From the NCBI GenBank assembly GCA_017436125.1, contig JAFSDS010000041.1, positions 1-33,853 of the forward strand: a DNA stretch of 33,853 nt, written 5' to 3'. This stretch comes from Oscillospiraceae bacterium. Its GTDB lineage: Bacteria > Bacillota > Clostridia > Oscillospirales > Ruminococcaceae. The notes beneath the pieces were generated by a model that made no database searches, had not been told where the DNA came from, and saw only the letters and a program-made list of their open reading frames with translations. Position numbers and translations under genes: made by a program. Below are positions 21,626-29,142 of the stretch, piece by piece; the first letter of the stretch is position 1; every line of letters starts with the position of its first letter.

Positions 21626-24256
21626 ATGGAACAATATAACGTAACCGGCATGAGCTGTGCCGCATGCTCCGCAAGGGTTGAAAAGGCTGTTTCTGCGGTG
21701 GAGGGCGTAACCTCCTGCTCCGTAAGCCTTCTTACAAACTCCATGGGAGTTGAAGGAACAGCTTCGCCGGAAAATATAATCGCCGCTGTTGAAGCGGCGG
21801 GCTACGGTGCTTCGGTAAAAAGTGCCGAGGCAAAAGAAAATCCGGTAAAAAAATCCGATGCCCTCGAGGATAAGGAAACGCCCGTCCTTAAAAAAAGGCT
21901 CATAGCTTCCGTTGGCTTTCTTCTTGTTCTTATGTATATCTCCATGGGCCATACCATGTGGGGCTGGCCTCTTCCGGCATTTCTTGAGGACAACTGCATA
22001 GCCATCGGCATTGCGCAGATGCTTCTTGCCGGTATCGTAATGGTAATAAACCAGAAGTTCTTCATCAGCGGTTTTAAGGGCCTTATGCATAAGGCGCCGA
22101 ATATGGATACCCTTGTTGCTCTCGGTTCCGGCGCTTCCTTTGTTTACAGCGTATATGCCCTTTATTCCATGACCGAGGAGGTCATAGCCGGAAACATAGC
22201 CGGAGCACATCATTATCTTCATGAGTTCTATTTTGAATCCGCAGCGATGATTCTTGCGCTTATAACAGTTGGAAAAATGCTCGAGGCACGTTCAAAAGGA
22301 AAAACTACCGATGCCCTTCGTTCCCTTATGGATCTTGCGCCGAAAACCGCAAACGTAATCCGTGACGGAAGCGAAGTTACCGTTGGCATTGAGGAAGTGC
22401 GCAAAGGTGATATCTTTGTTGTTCGTCCGGGAGAAAGCATTCCCGTTGACGGAATCATCCTTGAGGGAGAAACCGCAGTCAACGAAGCGGCTCTTACCGG
22501 CGAAAGCATTCCTGTGGATAAAACTGTCGGCTCCTTTGTTTCTGCCGCAACCATGAACCAGAGCGGATTTATAAAATGCGAAGCATCCCGCGTCGGCGAG
22601 GATACCACCCTTTCCCAGATAATCAAAATGGTCGAAGGGGCCGCCGCAACAAAAGCTCCCATAGCAAAAGTTGCGGATAAAGTTTCCGGCGTTTTTGTCC
22701 CGGTGGTAATTACCATTGCGCTCATCACCGCCGCAGTATGGCTCTTTCTTGGCGAAACGGTCGGCTTTGCTGTTGCAAGAGGAATTTCCGTCCTGGTAAT
22801 AAGCTGTCCCTGTGCTCTCGGCCTTGCAACTCCCGTTGCTATAATGGTCGGAAGCGGAGTTGGCGCAAAAAACGGCATACTTTTCAAAACCGCCGCATCT
22901 CTTGAGGAAGCGGGAAGAATCGATATCGTTATCATGGACAAAACCGGAACCATCACAAAAGGCGAACCGGCCGTTACCGATATCATAACCCCGGAGGACG
23001 TTAAAGAAAGCGCCCTTATGAAAATCGCCGTTGCCCTTGAATGCAAAAGCGAACATCCCCTTGCAAAAGCAATCGTCAGAAGAGGCGAGGAACTTGAGAT
23101 CCAGTCCTCCGGCGTTCAGAGTTTCTATGCCCTTCCGGGCAACGGAGTTACCGGCGTTCTGGGCGGAATTTCCGTTTTCGGCGGAAATCTTGACTTTATA
23201 AAAAATACCGCGCCCGTTCCGGAAGAGATGATAACCGCCGCGGAAGAACTTGCAAACGAGGGAAAAACCCCTCTCTTTTTCAGCGGAAACGGAATGTTCC
23301 TCGGAATCATCGCCGTTGCGGATGTTATCAAGGAAGAAAGCCCCGATGCGGTTGCGCGCCTTAAAAATATGGGCATAAAAACCGTTATGCTTACCGGTGA
23401 CAACGAACGCACCGCAAAAGCCATTGCGGAAAAAGTCGGTGTTGATGAAGTTATAGCCGGAGTTCTTCCGGAAGGAAAGGAAGAAGCAGTCCGCCGCTTT
23501 AAAGAGGAAGGCAAGGTCGTTATGGTGGGCGACGGAATAAACGACGCCCCGGCTCTTACTTCTGCTGATATCGGCATCGCCATAGGCGCCGGAACGGATG
23601 TCGCCATCGACTGTGCGGACATTGTTCTTATGCAGAGCCGCCTTTCCGACGTGCCGGCGGCAGTTTCCCTTGGAAGAGCTACCCTCCGCAACATCCGCCA
23701 GAACCTTTTCTGGGCATTCATCTATAACAGCATCGGCATTCCCCTTGCGGCAGGCGCATTTGTTGCTTTCGGCATAGAACTCAACCCAATGTTCGGTGCC
23801 GCCGCCATGAGCCTTTCCAGCTTCTGTGTTGTTACAAACGCCCTTCGCCTCAACTTTGTTGATATTTTTAATCCGAAGCACGACAAAAAGCGTAAACATA
23901 AGGCAAAAAACGTTACCGAAGCCAAAGCGGTTTTGGAAGAAACCGAAAAACCAAAAGCTGAAGCAGAAGAAGCTCCCGTAATTTTGGAAGAACAGCCTGC
24001 GGAAGAAGTTAAGGCTGAAGAAGTTTTGGAAACTGCAGAAGCTCCTGCTGAAATCACCGAAAAGATCTATAAAGTCACCGGAATGATGTGCGGCCACTGT
24101 GAAGCACATGTAAAAGAGGCTCTTGAAGCCATTGATGGCATTGCCGAAGCAAGCCCTTCATTCCTTTATGACTCCGTTACCGTAAAAATGACAAAAGAAG
24201 TTTCCGATGATGCGATAAAAGAAGCGGTTGAAAACGCGGGTTACAAAATGGGATGA
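21626..24256 (+). CDS. copA: Copper-translocating P1B-type ATPase with N- and C-terminal HMA domains
   Basis: Membrane pump that exports Cu(I). 876 residues, longer than the usual 740-820. Order: N-terminal HMA domain (GMSCAAC), membrane segments, actuator domain (LTGESIPVDK), the CPC metal channel in VISCPCALGLATP, phosphorylation site DKTGTITKGEP, HP-type SEHPLAKAIV, GDGINDAPAL, and the last membrane pair. An unusual tail follows: a Lys-rich stretch, an Ala/Glu/Pro-rich linker of about 60 residues, and a second HMA domain at the extreme C terminus (GMMCGHC). ATG follows GAAAGGA. No csoR or separate copZ is adjacent, so the C-terminal HMA may replace a free chaperone. Confidence 0.95.
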   Translation: MEQYNVTGMSCAACSARVEKAVSAVEGVTSCSVSLLTNSMGVEGTASPENIIAAVEAAGYGASVKSAEAKENPVKKSDALEDKETPVLKKRLIASVGFLLVLMYISMGHTMWGWPLPAFLEDNCIAIGIAQMLLAGIVMVINQKFFISGFKGLMHKAPNMDTLVALGSGASFVYSVYALYSMTEEVIAGNIAGAHHYLHEFYFESAAMILALITVGKMLEARSKGKTTDALRSLMDLAPKTANVIRDGSEVTVGIEEVRKGDIFVVRPGESIPVDGIILEGETAVNEAALTGESIPVDKTVGSFVSAATMNQSGFIKCEASRVGEDTTLSQIIKMVEGAAATKAPIAKVADKVSGVFVPVVITIALITAAVWLFLGETVGFAVARGISVLVISCPCALGLATPVAIMVGSGVGAKNGILFKTAASLEEAGRIDIVIMDKTGTITKGEPAVTDIITPEDVKESALMKIAVALECKSEHPLAKAIVRRGEELEIQSSGVQSFYALPGNGVTGVLGGISVFGGNLDFIKNTAPVPEEMITAAEELANEGKTPLFFSGNGMFLGIIAVADVIKEESPDAVARLKNMGIKTVMLTGDNERTAKAIAEKVGVDEVIAGVLPEGKEEAVRRFKEEGKVVMVGDGINDAPALTSADIGIAIGAGTDVAIDCADIVLMQSRLSDVPAAVSLGRATLRNIRQNLFWAFIYNSIGIPLAAGAFVAFGIELNPMFGAAAMSLSSFCVVTNALRLNFVDIFNPKHDKKRKHKAKNVTEAKAVLEETEKPKAEAEEAPVILEEQPAEEVKAEEVLETAEAPAEITEKIYKVTGMMCGHCEAHVKEALEAIDGIAEASPSFLYDSVTVKMTKEVSDDAIKEAVENAGYKMG

Positions 24257-24349
24257 TTTTCCTCAAAAGATTAACCGTTTATTAAAAAATCGGAAAAAAC
24301 AAATTCAATTTAAAAGGTTATTATGTGTCAAGCGGCAAAATACTGAAAA

Positions 24350-24370
24350 ATTTCAAAAAATTTTTGAAAT
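24350..24370. repeat. AT-rich inverted repeat in the copA-lipoprotein gap
   Basis: ATTTCAAAAA and TTTTTGAAAT flank one central A. It lies 94 bp after copA and 138 bp before the lipoprotein gene. It could be an operator or a weak terminator; nothing else is recognised in this 251-bp gap. Confidence 0.4.
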
Positions 24371-24507
24371 CCATGCAATACTTTTGCTGTTTTTAAGCAC
24401 TTAATATATACTGCGCTTTTTTGCGCCGTATCAAAACACAAAAAATGCAAACAATATTGCCGGAAAAACCGGCAAAAAGTTTTAAAAAAAGAAAGGAATT
24501 ATTAAAA

Positions 24508-25050
24508 ATGAAAAAAATTCTTGCACTTATCCTTGCTATGATGATGGTTCTCTCCTTTGCTGCATGCGGCGGCGAACAGGCAGAAGAAAATAACGGTGAC
24601 GAAACTGCTGTTAACCCCGTTGAAGGCACTCCCGAAGAGATCATCGACAAAATCTATGCAGAATTTGCTGCACAGCCCGAATTTCCCATTATGTCCATGA
24701 ACCTTGCTGACATGGATGCAGAAGCATTCCCCATGTACACCGGCCTTGCAGATAACTCCAAAGTTAAAGAAGCTGCATTCTCCGAAGCAATGATGGGTTC
24801 CCAGGCATATTCCATGGTAATTGTTCGTCTTAACGACGCAGCAGATTCCGAAGCAGTTGCAACCGAAATGGTAAACGGCATCGACACCAGAAAATGGATC
24901 TGTGTTGAAGCAGACGACCTTGTTGTTGCAGCATACGGCGATGTTGTTATGCTCTACATGGTAGACAGCACCTTCGGTCTTCCTTCTTCCAATGCTGTTG
25001 AAGCATTCAACACCGTTTGCGGCGGCGAAGCAACCGTTTACACCAGATAA
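24508..25050 (+). CDS. Small secreted lipoprotein of unknown function
   Basis: 180 residues. The N terminus is a lipoprotein signal (MKKILALILAMMMVLSFAACG) with lipobox FAAC, so Cys about 20 would be lipidated and the protein held on the outer face of the membrane. An acidic spacer (EQAEENNGDE) follows, then a globular part with TPEEIIDKIYAEF, YTGLADNSKVKEAAFSEAMMGSQAYSMVIVRL and GIDTRKWICVEADDL. It resembles the small DUF4358-type lipoproteins of Clostridia, but this is a low-confidence match from memory. ATG 24508 is preferred over the longer open frame because GAAAGGA precedes it and the signal peptide starts there. Confidence 0.85.
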   Translation: MKKILALILAMMMVLSFAACGGEQAEENNGDETAVNPVEGTPEEIIDKIYAEFAAQPEFPIMSMNLADMDAEAFPMYTGLADNSKVKEAAFSEAMMGSQAYSMVIVRLNDAADSEAVATEMVNGIDTRKWICVEADDLVVAAYGDVVMLYMVDSTFGLPSSNAVEAFNTVCGGEATVYTR

Positions 25051-25071
25051 TCGGATTTTTTAAAACAGAAT

Positions 25072-25090
25072 GGGCGCAATTTTTGCGCCC
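25072..25090 (+). terminator. Terminator after the lipoprotein gene
   Basis: Stem GGGCGCAA/TTGCGCCC with a TTT loop, extended by an outer AT pair on each side. The tail ATCTTATAAAAA is only moderately T-rich. Confidence 0.7.
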
Positions 25091-25101
25091 ATCTTATAAA
25101 A

Positions 25102-25176
25102 ACGGCGTATAAAAGCAGAAAACGCCGTCCCGGGGGCTTTGCATAAGAACAAAACCTTGGGGACAGCGTTTTCTGC
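25102..25176 (+). promoter_or_regulatory. Candidate leader with mutually exclusive hairpins before the MBOAT gene
   Basis: Two structures compete for the same bases. Hairpin 1 pairs ACGGCGT (25102-25108) with ACGCCGT (25122-25128). Hairpin 2 pairs GCAGAAAACGC (25115-25125) with GCGTTTTCTGC (25166-25176), extended by GTCCC/GGGAC inside, and is followed at 25183 by a run of six T. This is the layout of an antiterminator/terminator switch. No known riboswitch family is recognised. Confidence 0.45.
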
Positions 25177-25211
25177 ATTATGATTTTTTGAGGATTTTGG
25201 AGGTGAACGAT

Positions 25212-26615
25212 TTGCTCTTTTCGAGCATACCATTCCTTTATTATTTTCTTCCGGCGGTAATGCTTTGTTATTTTGCAGTGCCGAAAAAGCTTAAAAATGC
25301 AGTTCTTTTTGTGTTCAGCCTTGTTTTTTATGCCTGGGGCGAGCCGGTTTATGTTTTTCTTATGGCGGCTTCCATAACCTTTGCATGGGGCTTTGCGCTT
25401 TTGATGGAAAAAGCAAAAACACAGAAGATTAAAAAGATATTTATGATAGTGTCGGTCTGCATAAGTTTTGCATTCCTCTGCTATTTTAAATATGCGGACT
25501 TTTTTATTTCAAACTTCAATGCCGCAACGGGACTTTCTGTTCCGCTTTTAAGGATAGCTCTTCCGGTGGGTATAAGCTTTTATACTTTCCAGATAGCAAG
25601 CTATACCATTGACATTTACCGCGGCGACGCAAAGGCAAAACGCAATATCGTTGATTTCGGAACCTACGTCGTGCTGTTCCCCCAGCTTATTGCGGGACCC
25701 ATTGTTCGCTATGTTGACATTGCGGAGCAGCTTGAGCACCGTGAGCACAGCCTTGAAAAAGCCGCTTACGGAATCCAGCGTTTTTGCATCGGACTCGGCA
25801 AAAAAGTTCTTTTTGCAAATGCCTTCGGCGAACTTTGCTCCATCTTTAGGGAAAGCAGCGAGCAGACGGTGCTCTTTTACTGGATGTATGCGGCGGCCTT
25901 TATGCTCCAGATATATTTTGACTTCTCCGGTTATTCCGATATGGCCATAGGTCTTGGAAGAATCTTTGGATTTACCTTCCTTGAAAACTTTGATTTTCCC
26001 TATATTTCAAAAAGCATCACCGAATTCTGGCGCAGATGGCATATGTCCCTCGGAAGCTGGTTCCGTGATTACGTATATATTCCCCTTGGCGGAAACCGCG
26101 TGAGCACGCCCCGCTGGCTTTTCAACATTTTTGTTGTATGGTTCCTTACGGGCTTTTGGCACGGGGCCGACTGGCAGTTTATCGCATGGGGACTTTTCTA
26201 TGGAACTCTCCTTGTTATTGAAAAAATCTGGCTTAAAAAATGGCTTGATAAAGCCCCTTCCTTTGTAAGCCATATCTATGTGCTCTTCTTTACTGCCATT
26301 GGATTTGTTATATTCAACTCCGTGAGCATCGGCGGCGCACTCGAGGATCTTAAAGGTATGTTCGGCCTTTCGGATATACCCCTTTCCGGAACTGAAACGC
26401 TCTATTATCTCAAGAGCTACGGTCTTATGTTTATCGCCGGTTCTCTTCTTGCAACACCGGTTATCAAGAACGTGCTCAAAAAGATCAATGCAACCTCTTT
26501 GGGCGGAAAAATCATCGCTTTTGCAAAACCCATTGGCTTTGCGGCGGTGCTCATAATCGTTACGGGATACCTTGTTGACGGTTCCTTTAACCCGTTCCTC
26601 TATTTCAGATTTTAA
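25212..26615 (+). CDS. MBOAT-family O-acyltransferase (AlgI/DltB-like)
   Basis: Polytopic membrane acyltransferase that passes acyl groups across the membrane to an extracytoplasmic polymer. 467 residues with about ten hydrophobic segments. Family landmarks: SIPFLYYFLPAVMLCYF at the start, YTFQIASYTIDIYRG, QLIAGPIVRY, YFDFSGYSDMAIG, SITEFWRRWHMSLGSWFRDYVYIPLGG, and the catalytic His in TGFWHGADWQFIAWG. I start at TTG 25212, eight bases after GGAGG, giving the typical MLFSS-like N terminus. Followed after 14 bp by a DHHW protein, the usual AlgI-AlgJ/X-like pairing. The acetylated polymer is unknown. Confidence 0.94.
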   Translation: MLFSSIPFLYYFLPAVMLCYFAVPKKLKNAVLFVFSLVFYAWGEPVYVFLMAASITFAWGFALLMEKAKTQKIKKIFMIVSVCISFAFLCYFKYADFFISNFNAATGLSVPLLRIALPVGISFYTFQIASYTIDIYRGDAKAKRNIVDFGTYVVLFPQLIAGPIVRYVDIAEQLEHREHSLEKAAYGIQRFCIGLGKKVLFANAFGELCSIFRESSEQTVLFYWMYAAAFMLQIYFDFSGYSDMAIGLGRIFGFTFLENFDFPYISKSITEFWRRWHMSLGSWFRDYVYIPLGGNRVSTPRWLFNIFVVWFLTGFWHGADWQFIAWGLFYGTLLVIEKIWLKKWLDKAPSFVSHIYVLFFTAIGFVIFNSVSIGGALEDLKGMFGLSDIPLSGTETLYYLKSYGLMFIAGSLLATPVIKNVLKKINATSLGGKIIAFAKPIGFAAVLIIVTGYLVDGSFNPFLYFRF

Positions 26616-26629
26616 AAGGCGGTGGATAT

Positions 26630-27733
26630 ATGAAAAAGAAAACAGAATATATCTATACCGTCGTGCTCGTGGCGGTTATAATCTTCGGTCTTTTTGCATG
26701 GGCGGTGCTCAAGCCTATGGATGATTTTTCCGAAAGCGAAAGAAGACCCCTCGAAAAGTTCCCGGAGCTTTCCGTAAAAACTATTTTAAACGGCGATTTT
26801 ATGGAAAACTTTGAAGATTATACAAATGATCAGTTTCCTCTGCGCGATGGATTCCGCAGCGTAAAGGCGCTGGCTCAGTATTATCTTTTCGGCCTTTCCG
26901 ATAACAACGATCTTTACTATACCGAAGGCCAGATCGCAAAACTTGATTTTCCGCTGGACGAAAAATCCCTCGAATATGCAAAGGACCGTTTTACCGAGCT
27001 TTATGAAACCTATATGGACGGCAAGGTAAATAAAGTCGTTTTCTCCGTTGTTCCGGATAAGGGTTTTTATCTTGGCGCAGCAAACGGTTATCCTGTTATG
27101 GATCACGCCGCCATGGAAAAATATTTTGAGGAAAACCTTGGCTTTGCGGAATATGTTAAGATAAGCGGCCTTCTTGATAAAAACGATTACTATGCCGCAG
27201 ATACCCATTGGCGTCAGCAGGATATAACCGAAGCGGCAGATGCGCTTCTTTCCGCTCTTGACGCAAGACCTTTTGAAAATCTTGAGGAAACTCTTGCAAC
27301 GGATAAATTCCACGGCGTTTATTACGGCCAGAGCGCCCTTCCTCTTCCGGCGGAAGAGATAATCTATCTTCATAACCCGGAACTTGATTCCATGACCGTT
27401 ATGAATTTTGAAACCGGAAAAGAAACCGGGGTTTATGATTTTGATAAGCTTGAGAGCAAGGATCCTTATGAATTTTATCTTTCCGGAGCGGCTGCTCTTC
27501 TTGAGGTAAATAACCCCTCTGCGGAAAGCGACCGCCATCTTATCATTTTCCGTGATTCATTCGGTTCTTCCATAGCTCCCCTTCTTATGCGCGACTATGC
27601 AAAGATAACCATTGTCGATACCCGCTATATCGCTCCGGCGATGCTCGGCGATTATGTTGATTTTGAGGATGCGGACGTTCTCATGCTTTACAGCAGTCTT
27701 ATTCTTAACGACAGCTATATTTTTAAAAAATAA
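26630..27733 (+). CDS. DHHW/AlgX-like membrane-anchored acetyltransferase partner
   Basis: 367 residues with one N-terminal membrane anchor (YIYTVVLVAVIIFGLFAWAVL) and a large extracytoplasmic SGNH-like domain. Visible: YTNDQFPLRDGFRSVKA near the start, YYAADTHWRQQD corresponding to the DHHW-type signature (here DTHW), and IIFRDSFGSSIAPLL carrying the presumed nucleophile Ser. In alginate-type systems this class takes the acetyl group from the MBOAT protein and transfers it to the polysaccharide. ATG follows GGCGG. Closed by a terminator, so this is a two-gene operon. Confidence 0.88.
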   Translation: MKKKTEYIYTVVLVAVIIFGLFAWAVLKPMDDFSESERRPLEKFPELSVKTILNGDFMENFEDYTNDQFPLRDGFRSVKALAQYYLFGLSDNNDLYYTEGQIAKLDFPLDEKSLEYAKDRFTELYETYMDGKVNKVVFSVVPDKGFYLGAANGYPVMDHAAMEKYFEENLGFAEYVKISGLLDKNDYYAADTHWRQQDITEAADALLSALDARPFENLEETLATDKFHGVYYGQSALPLPAEEIIYLHNPELDSMTVMNFETGKETGVYDFDKLESKDPYEFYLSGAAALLEVNNPSAESDRHLIIFRDSFGSSIAPLLMRDYAKITIVDTRYIAPAMLGDYVDFEDADVLMLYSSLILNDSYIFKK

Positions 27734-27740
27734 TAAAAAA

Positions 27741-27773
27741 GGTACGCTTTTTTTACAAAGCGTGCCTTTTTTT
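27741..27773 (+). terminator. Terminator of the MBOAT-DHHW operon
   Basis: 10-bp stem GGTACGCTTT/AAAGCGTGCC (one T-G wobble) followed by seven T. Confidence 0.9.
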
Positions 27774-27821
27774 ATATATTTGTCAGTATGGTAAACAGCT
27801 CACAAAATCATCACAAAAGGG

Positions 27822-27830
27822 TGATATAAA
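27822..27830 (+). promoter_or_regulatory. Possible extended -10 for the hypA cluster
   Basis: TGATATAAA (TATAAA at 27825-27830 with TGn). A short inverted repeat ATCAC-aaaagg-GTGAT overlaps it (27811-27825 region). No NikR-type site is recognised. Confidence 0.35.
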
Positions 27831-27862
27831 ATTTTCCATATATTATATAAAGGGGAATTTTG

Positions 27863-28105
27863 ATGCACGAACTGGGCGTTCTTTGCCGGGCGGTTAAAAA
27901 GGTAAGCGAAATTGCAGAAAAAAACAATATATCCGCAGTAAAGCATATGACGCTTGAGGTTGGGGAGGAATCTACCTTTGTTCCGATTTTTTTTGAAAAG
28001 CTTTTTCCGGTGGCAATAGAAAATCTTCCGGTAATGAAAAACGCTGTTCTTAAAATCGAAACAGTGCCCGGAAAAAACCTTGTGATAAAGGAAATCGGAT
28101 ATTAA
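27863..28105 (+). CDS. HypA-like nickel chaperone lacking the zinc-finger domain
   Basis: 80 residues, against about 113 for ordinary HypA. The N-terminal nickel-binding start MHEL is exact, and the alpha/beta domain follows (VKKVSEIAEKNN, VKHMTLEVGEESTFVPIFFEKLFPVAIE). After LKIETVPG the sequence goes straight to KNLVIKEIGY, which corresponds to the last strand of HypA (GxELxIxxIE); the CxxC-CxxC zinc loop between them is absent and no Cys remains in that part. The reading frame is intact, so this looks like a clean domain loss rather than decay. Start ATG 27863 follows AAGGGGA. First of three tightly spaced genes with the Fe-S protein and hypB. Confidence 0.82.
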   Translation: MHELGVLCRAVKKVSEIAEKNNISAVKHMTLEVGEESTFVPIFFEKLFPVAIENLPVMKNAVLKIETVPGKNLVIKEIGY

Positions 28106-28122
28106 CATACTAAGGGGAAAAT

Positions 28123-29142
28123 ATGGAAGAGATCAAAAAACAGGCAAGCAACATAGACGAGGAAGGAAACGTTCTTTATCTTGATAACGAGCGTCTTGAC
28201 AGAAAGGAAGTTCCTTTCCCTCCGTATAAAAACAAGGGCAACGGTCTTGGAATATATAACTGGCTCAAGGAGCATGTTATCTATATGAGCGATACCCGCT
28301 GGCCGCTGGCACTTAAACTTTACAAGATGTTCGTAAAGTTTTCCGTATGGATGAAGGAAGGCGGATTAAAGGCAAAAATCTATAAAAAAGGAATAATGCT
28401 TTCTCCGGATATGGAAACCCATACTTCCACGGTTGTTATGCCCCTCAACGTTGACATAACCGAGGAGAGTCAAAAAGTTGTTGTTCCGATGGATATCATC
28501 AAGGAATCCCTTAAAAACGCAACTTTCATCGGAGGAATGGATTCCTGCCTTTGCCGCGAGGCAAACGACTGTAAAGATTTTCCCCATGATATCGGCTGCC
28601 TTTTCCTTGGCGAAGCGGGAAAAATAATTGAAAAACACGGCCTTGGAAGACAGCTTACATACGAAGAGGCCTGCGCAAGAGTTGATAAAGCCGCGGAATA
28701 CGGCCTTATGGGCCAGGCGGTTTGGGTCGAAGTTGAACAGCTTCTTTGGGGCATACGCAACGACCAGATGGATAAATTTCTTGAGATATGCTTCTGCTGT
28801 CCCTGCTGCTGCATCGCGGTAAGACTTGCCCGCAATGCAACATCTAAGGAACGTCACCGCTTCCATCCCGCTGGCTGGACTGCTGTTCCGGACAGAACAA
28901 AATGCGTCGGCTGCAAAAAGTGTATAACCGCAAAAAACGGCTGTCCGGTCGAGGCAATAAGCTTTGGTGATGACGGAAAAGTTATTATAAATCAGGAGAT
29001 ATGTGTCGGCTGCGGAATATGCAAAAACCGCTGCAATGTCGGCGCGATCCAGATAAAACAGACCATGCCCATGAGAAAGGACCTTCACGAATATTTCATG
29101 AAGGACTATAATATGGACCTTAAAATCTGGGAGGAAAACTGA
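28123..29142 (+). CDS. Cysteine-rich protein with double-cluster ferredoxin domain, function unknown
   Basis: 339 residues, cytoplasmic by appearance. Three Cys regions: SCLCREANDC...GC at residues 142-160, the dense CFCCPCCC at 223-230, and a C-terminal ferredoxin domain with CVGCKKC-x6-CP from 261 and CVGCGICKNRCN from 294. The first ferredoxin motif has a longer gap before its fourth Cys than the classical CxxCxxCxxxCP. The N-terminal 130 residues have no recognised domain. It sits between hypA (17-bp gap) and hypB (stop TGA directly abuts the hypB ATG), so it very likely works with them, perhaps as redox partner, metal scaffold or target. I do not recognise a named family. Confidence 0.85.
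   Translation: MEEIKKQASNIDEEGNVLYLDNERLDRKEVPFPPYKNKGNGLGIYNWLKEHVIYMSDTRWPLALKLYKMFVKFSVWMKEGGLKAKIYKKGIMLSPDMETHTSTVVMPLNVDITEESQKVVVPMDIIKESLKNATFIGGMDSCLCREANDCKDFPHDIGCLFLGEAGKIIEKHGLGRQLTYEEACARVDKAAEYGLMGQAVWVEVEQLLWGIRNDQMDKFLEICFCCPCCCIAVRLARNATSKERHRFHPAGWTAVPDRTKCVGCKKCITAKNGCPVEAISFGDDGKVIINQEICVGCGICKNRCNVGAIQIKQTMPMRKDLHEYFMKDYNMDLKIWEEN

Noticed and set aside
25102-25176. Insertion-sequence terminal inverted repeats before the MBOAT gene.
   Set aside because: The arms enclose only about 40 bp with no gene, and no target duplication is visible; an RNA leader fits better, though a small dispersed repeat is not excluded.
27863-28105. HypA as a frameshifted or truncated pseudogene.
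   Set aside because: The frame is intact with a good ribosome binding site, the terminal strand of HypA is still present, and no remnant of the zinc loop is found in the 17-bp gap before the next gene.
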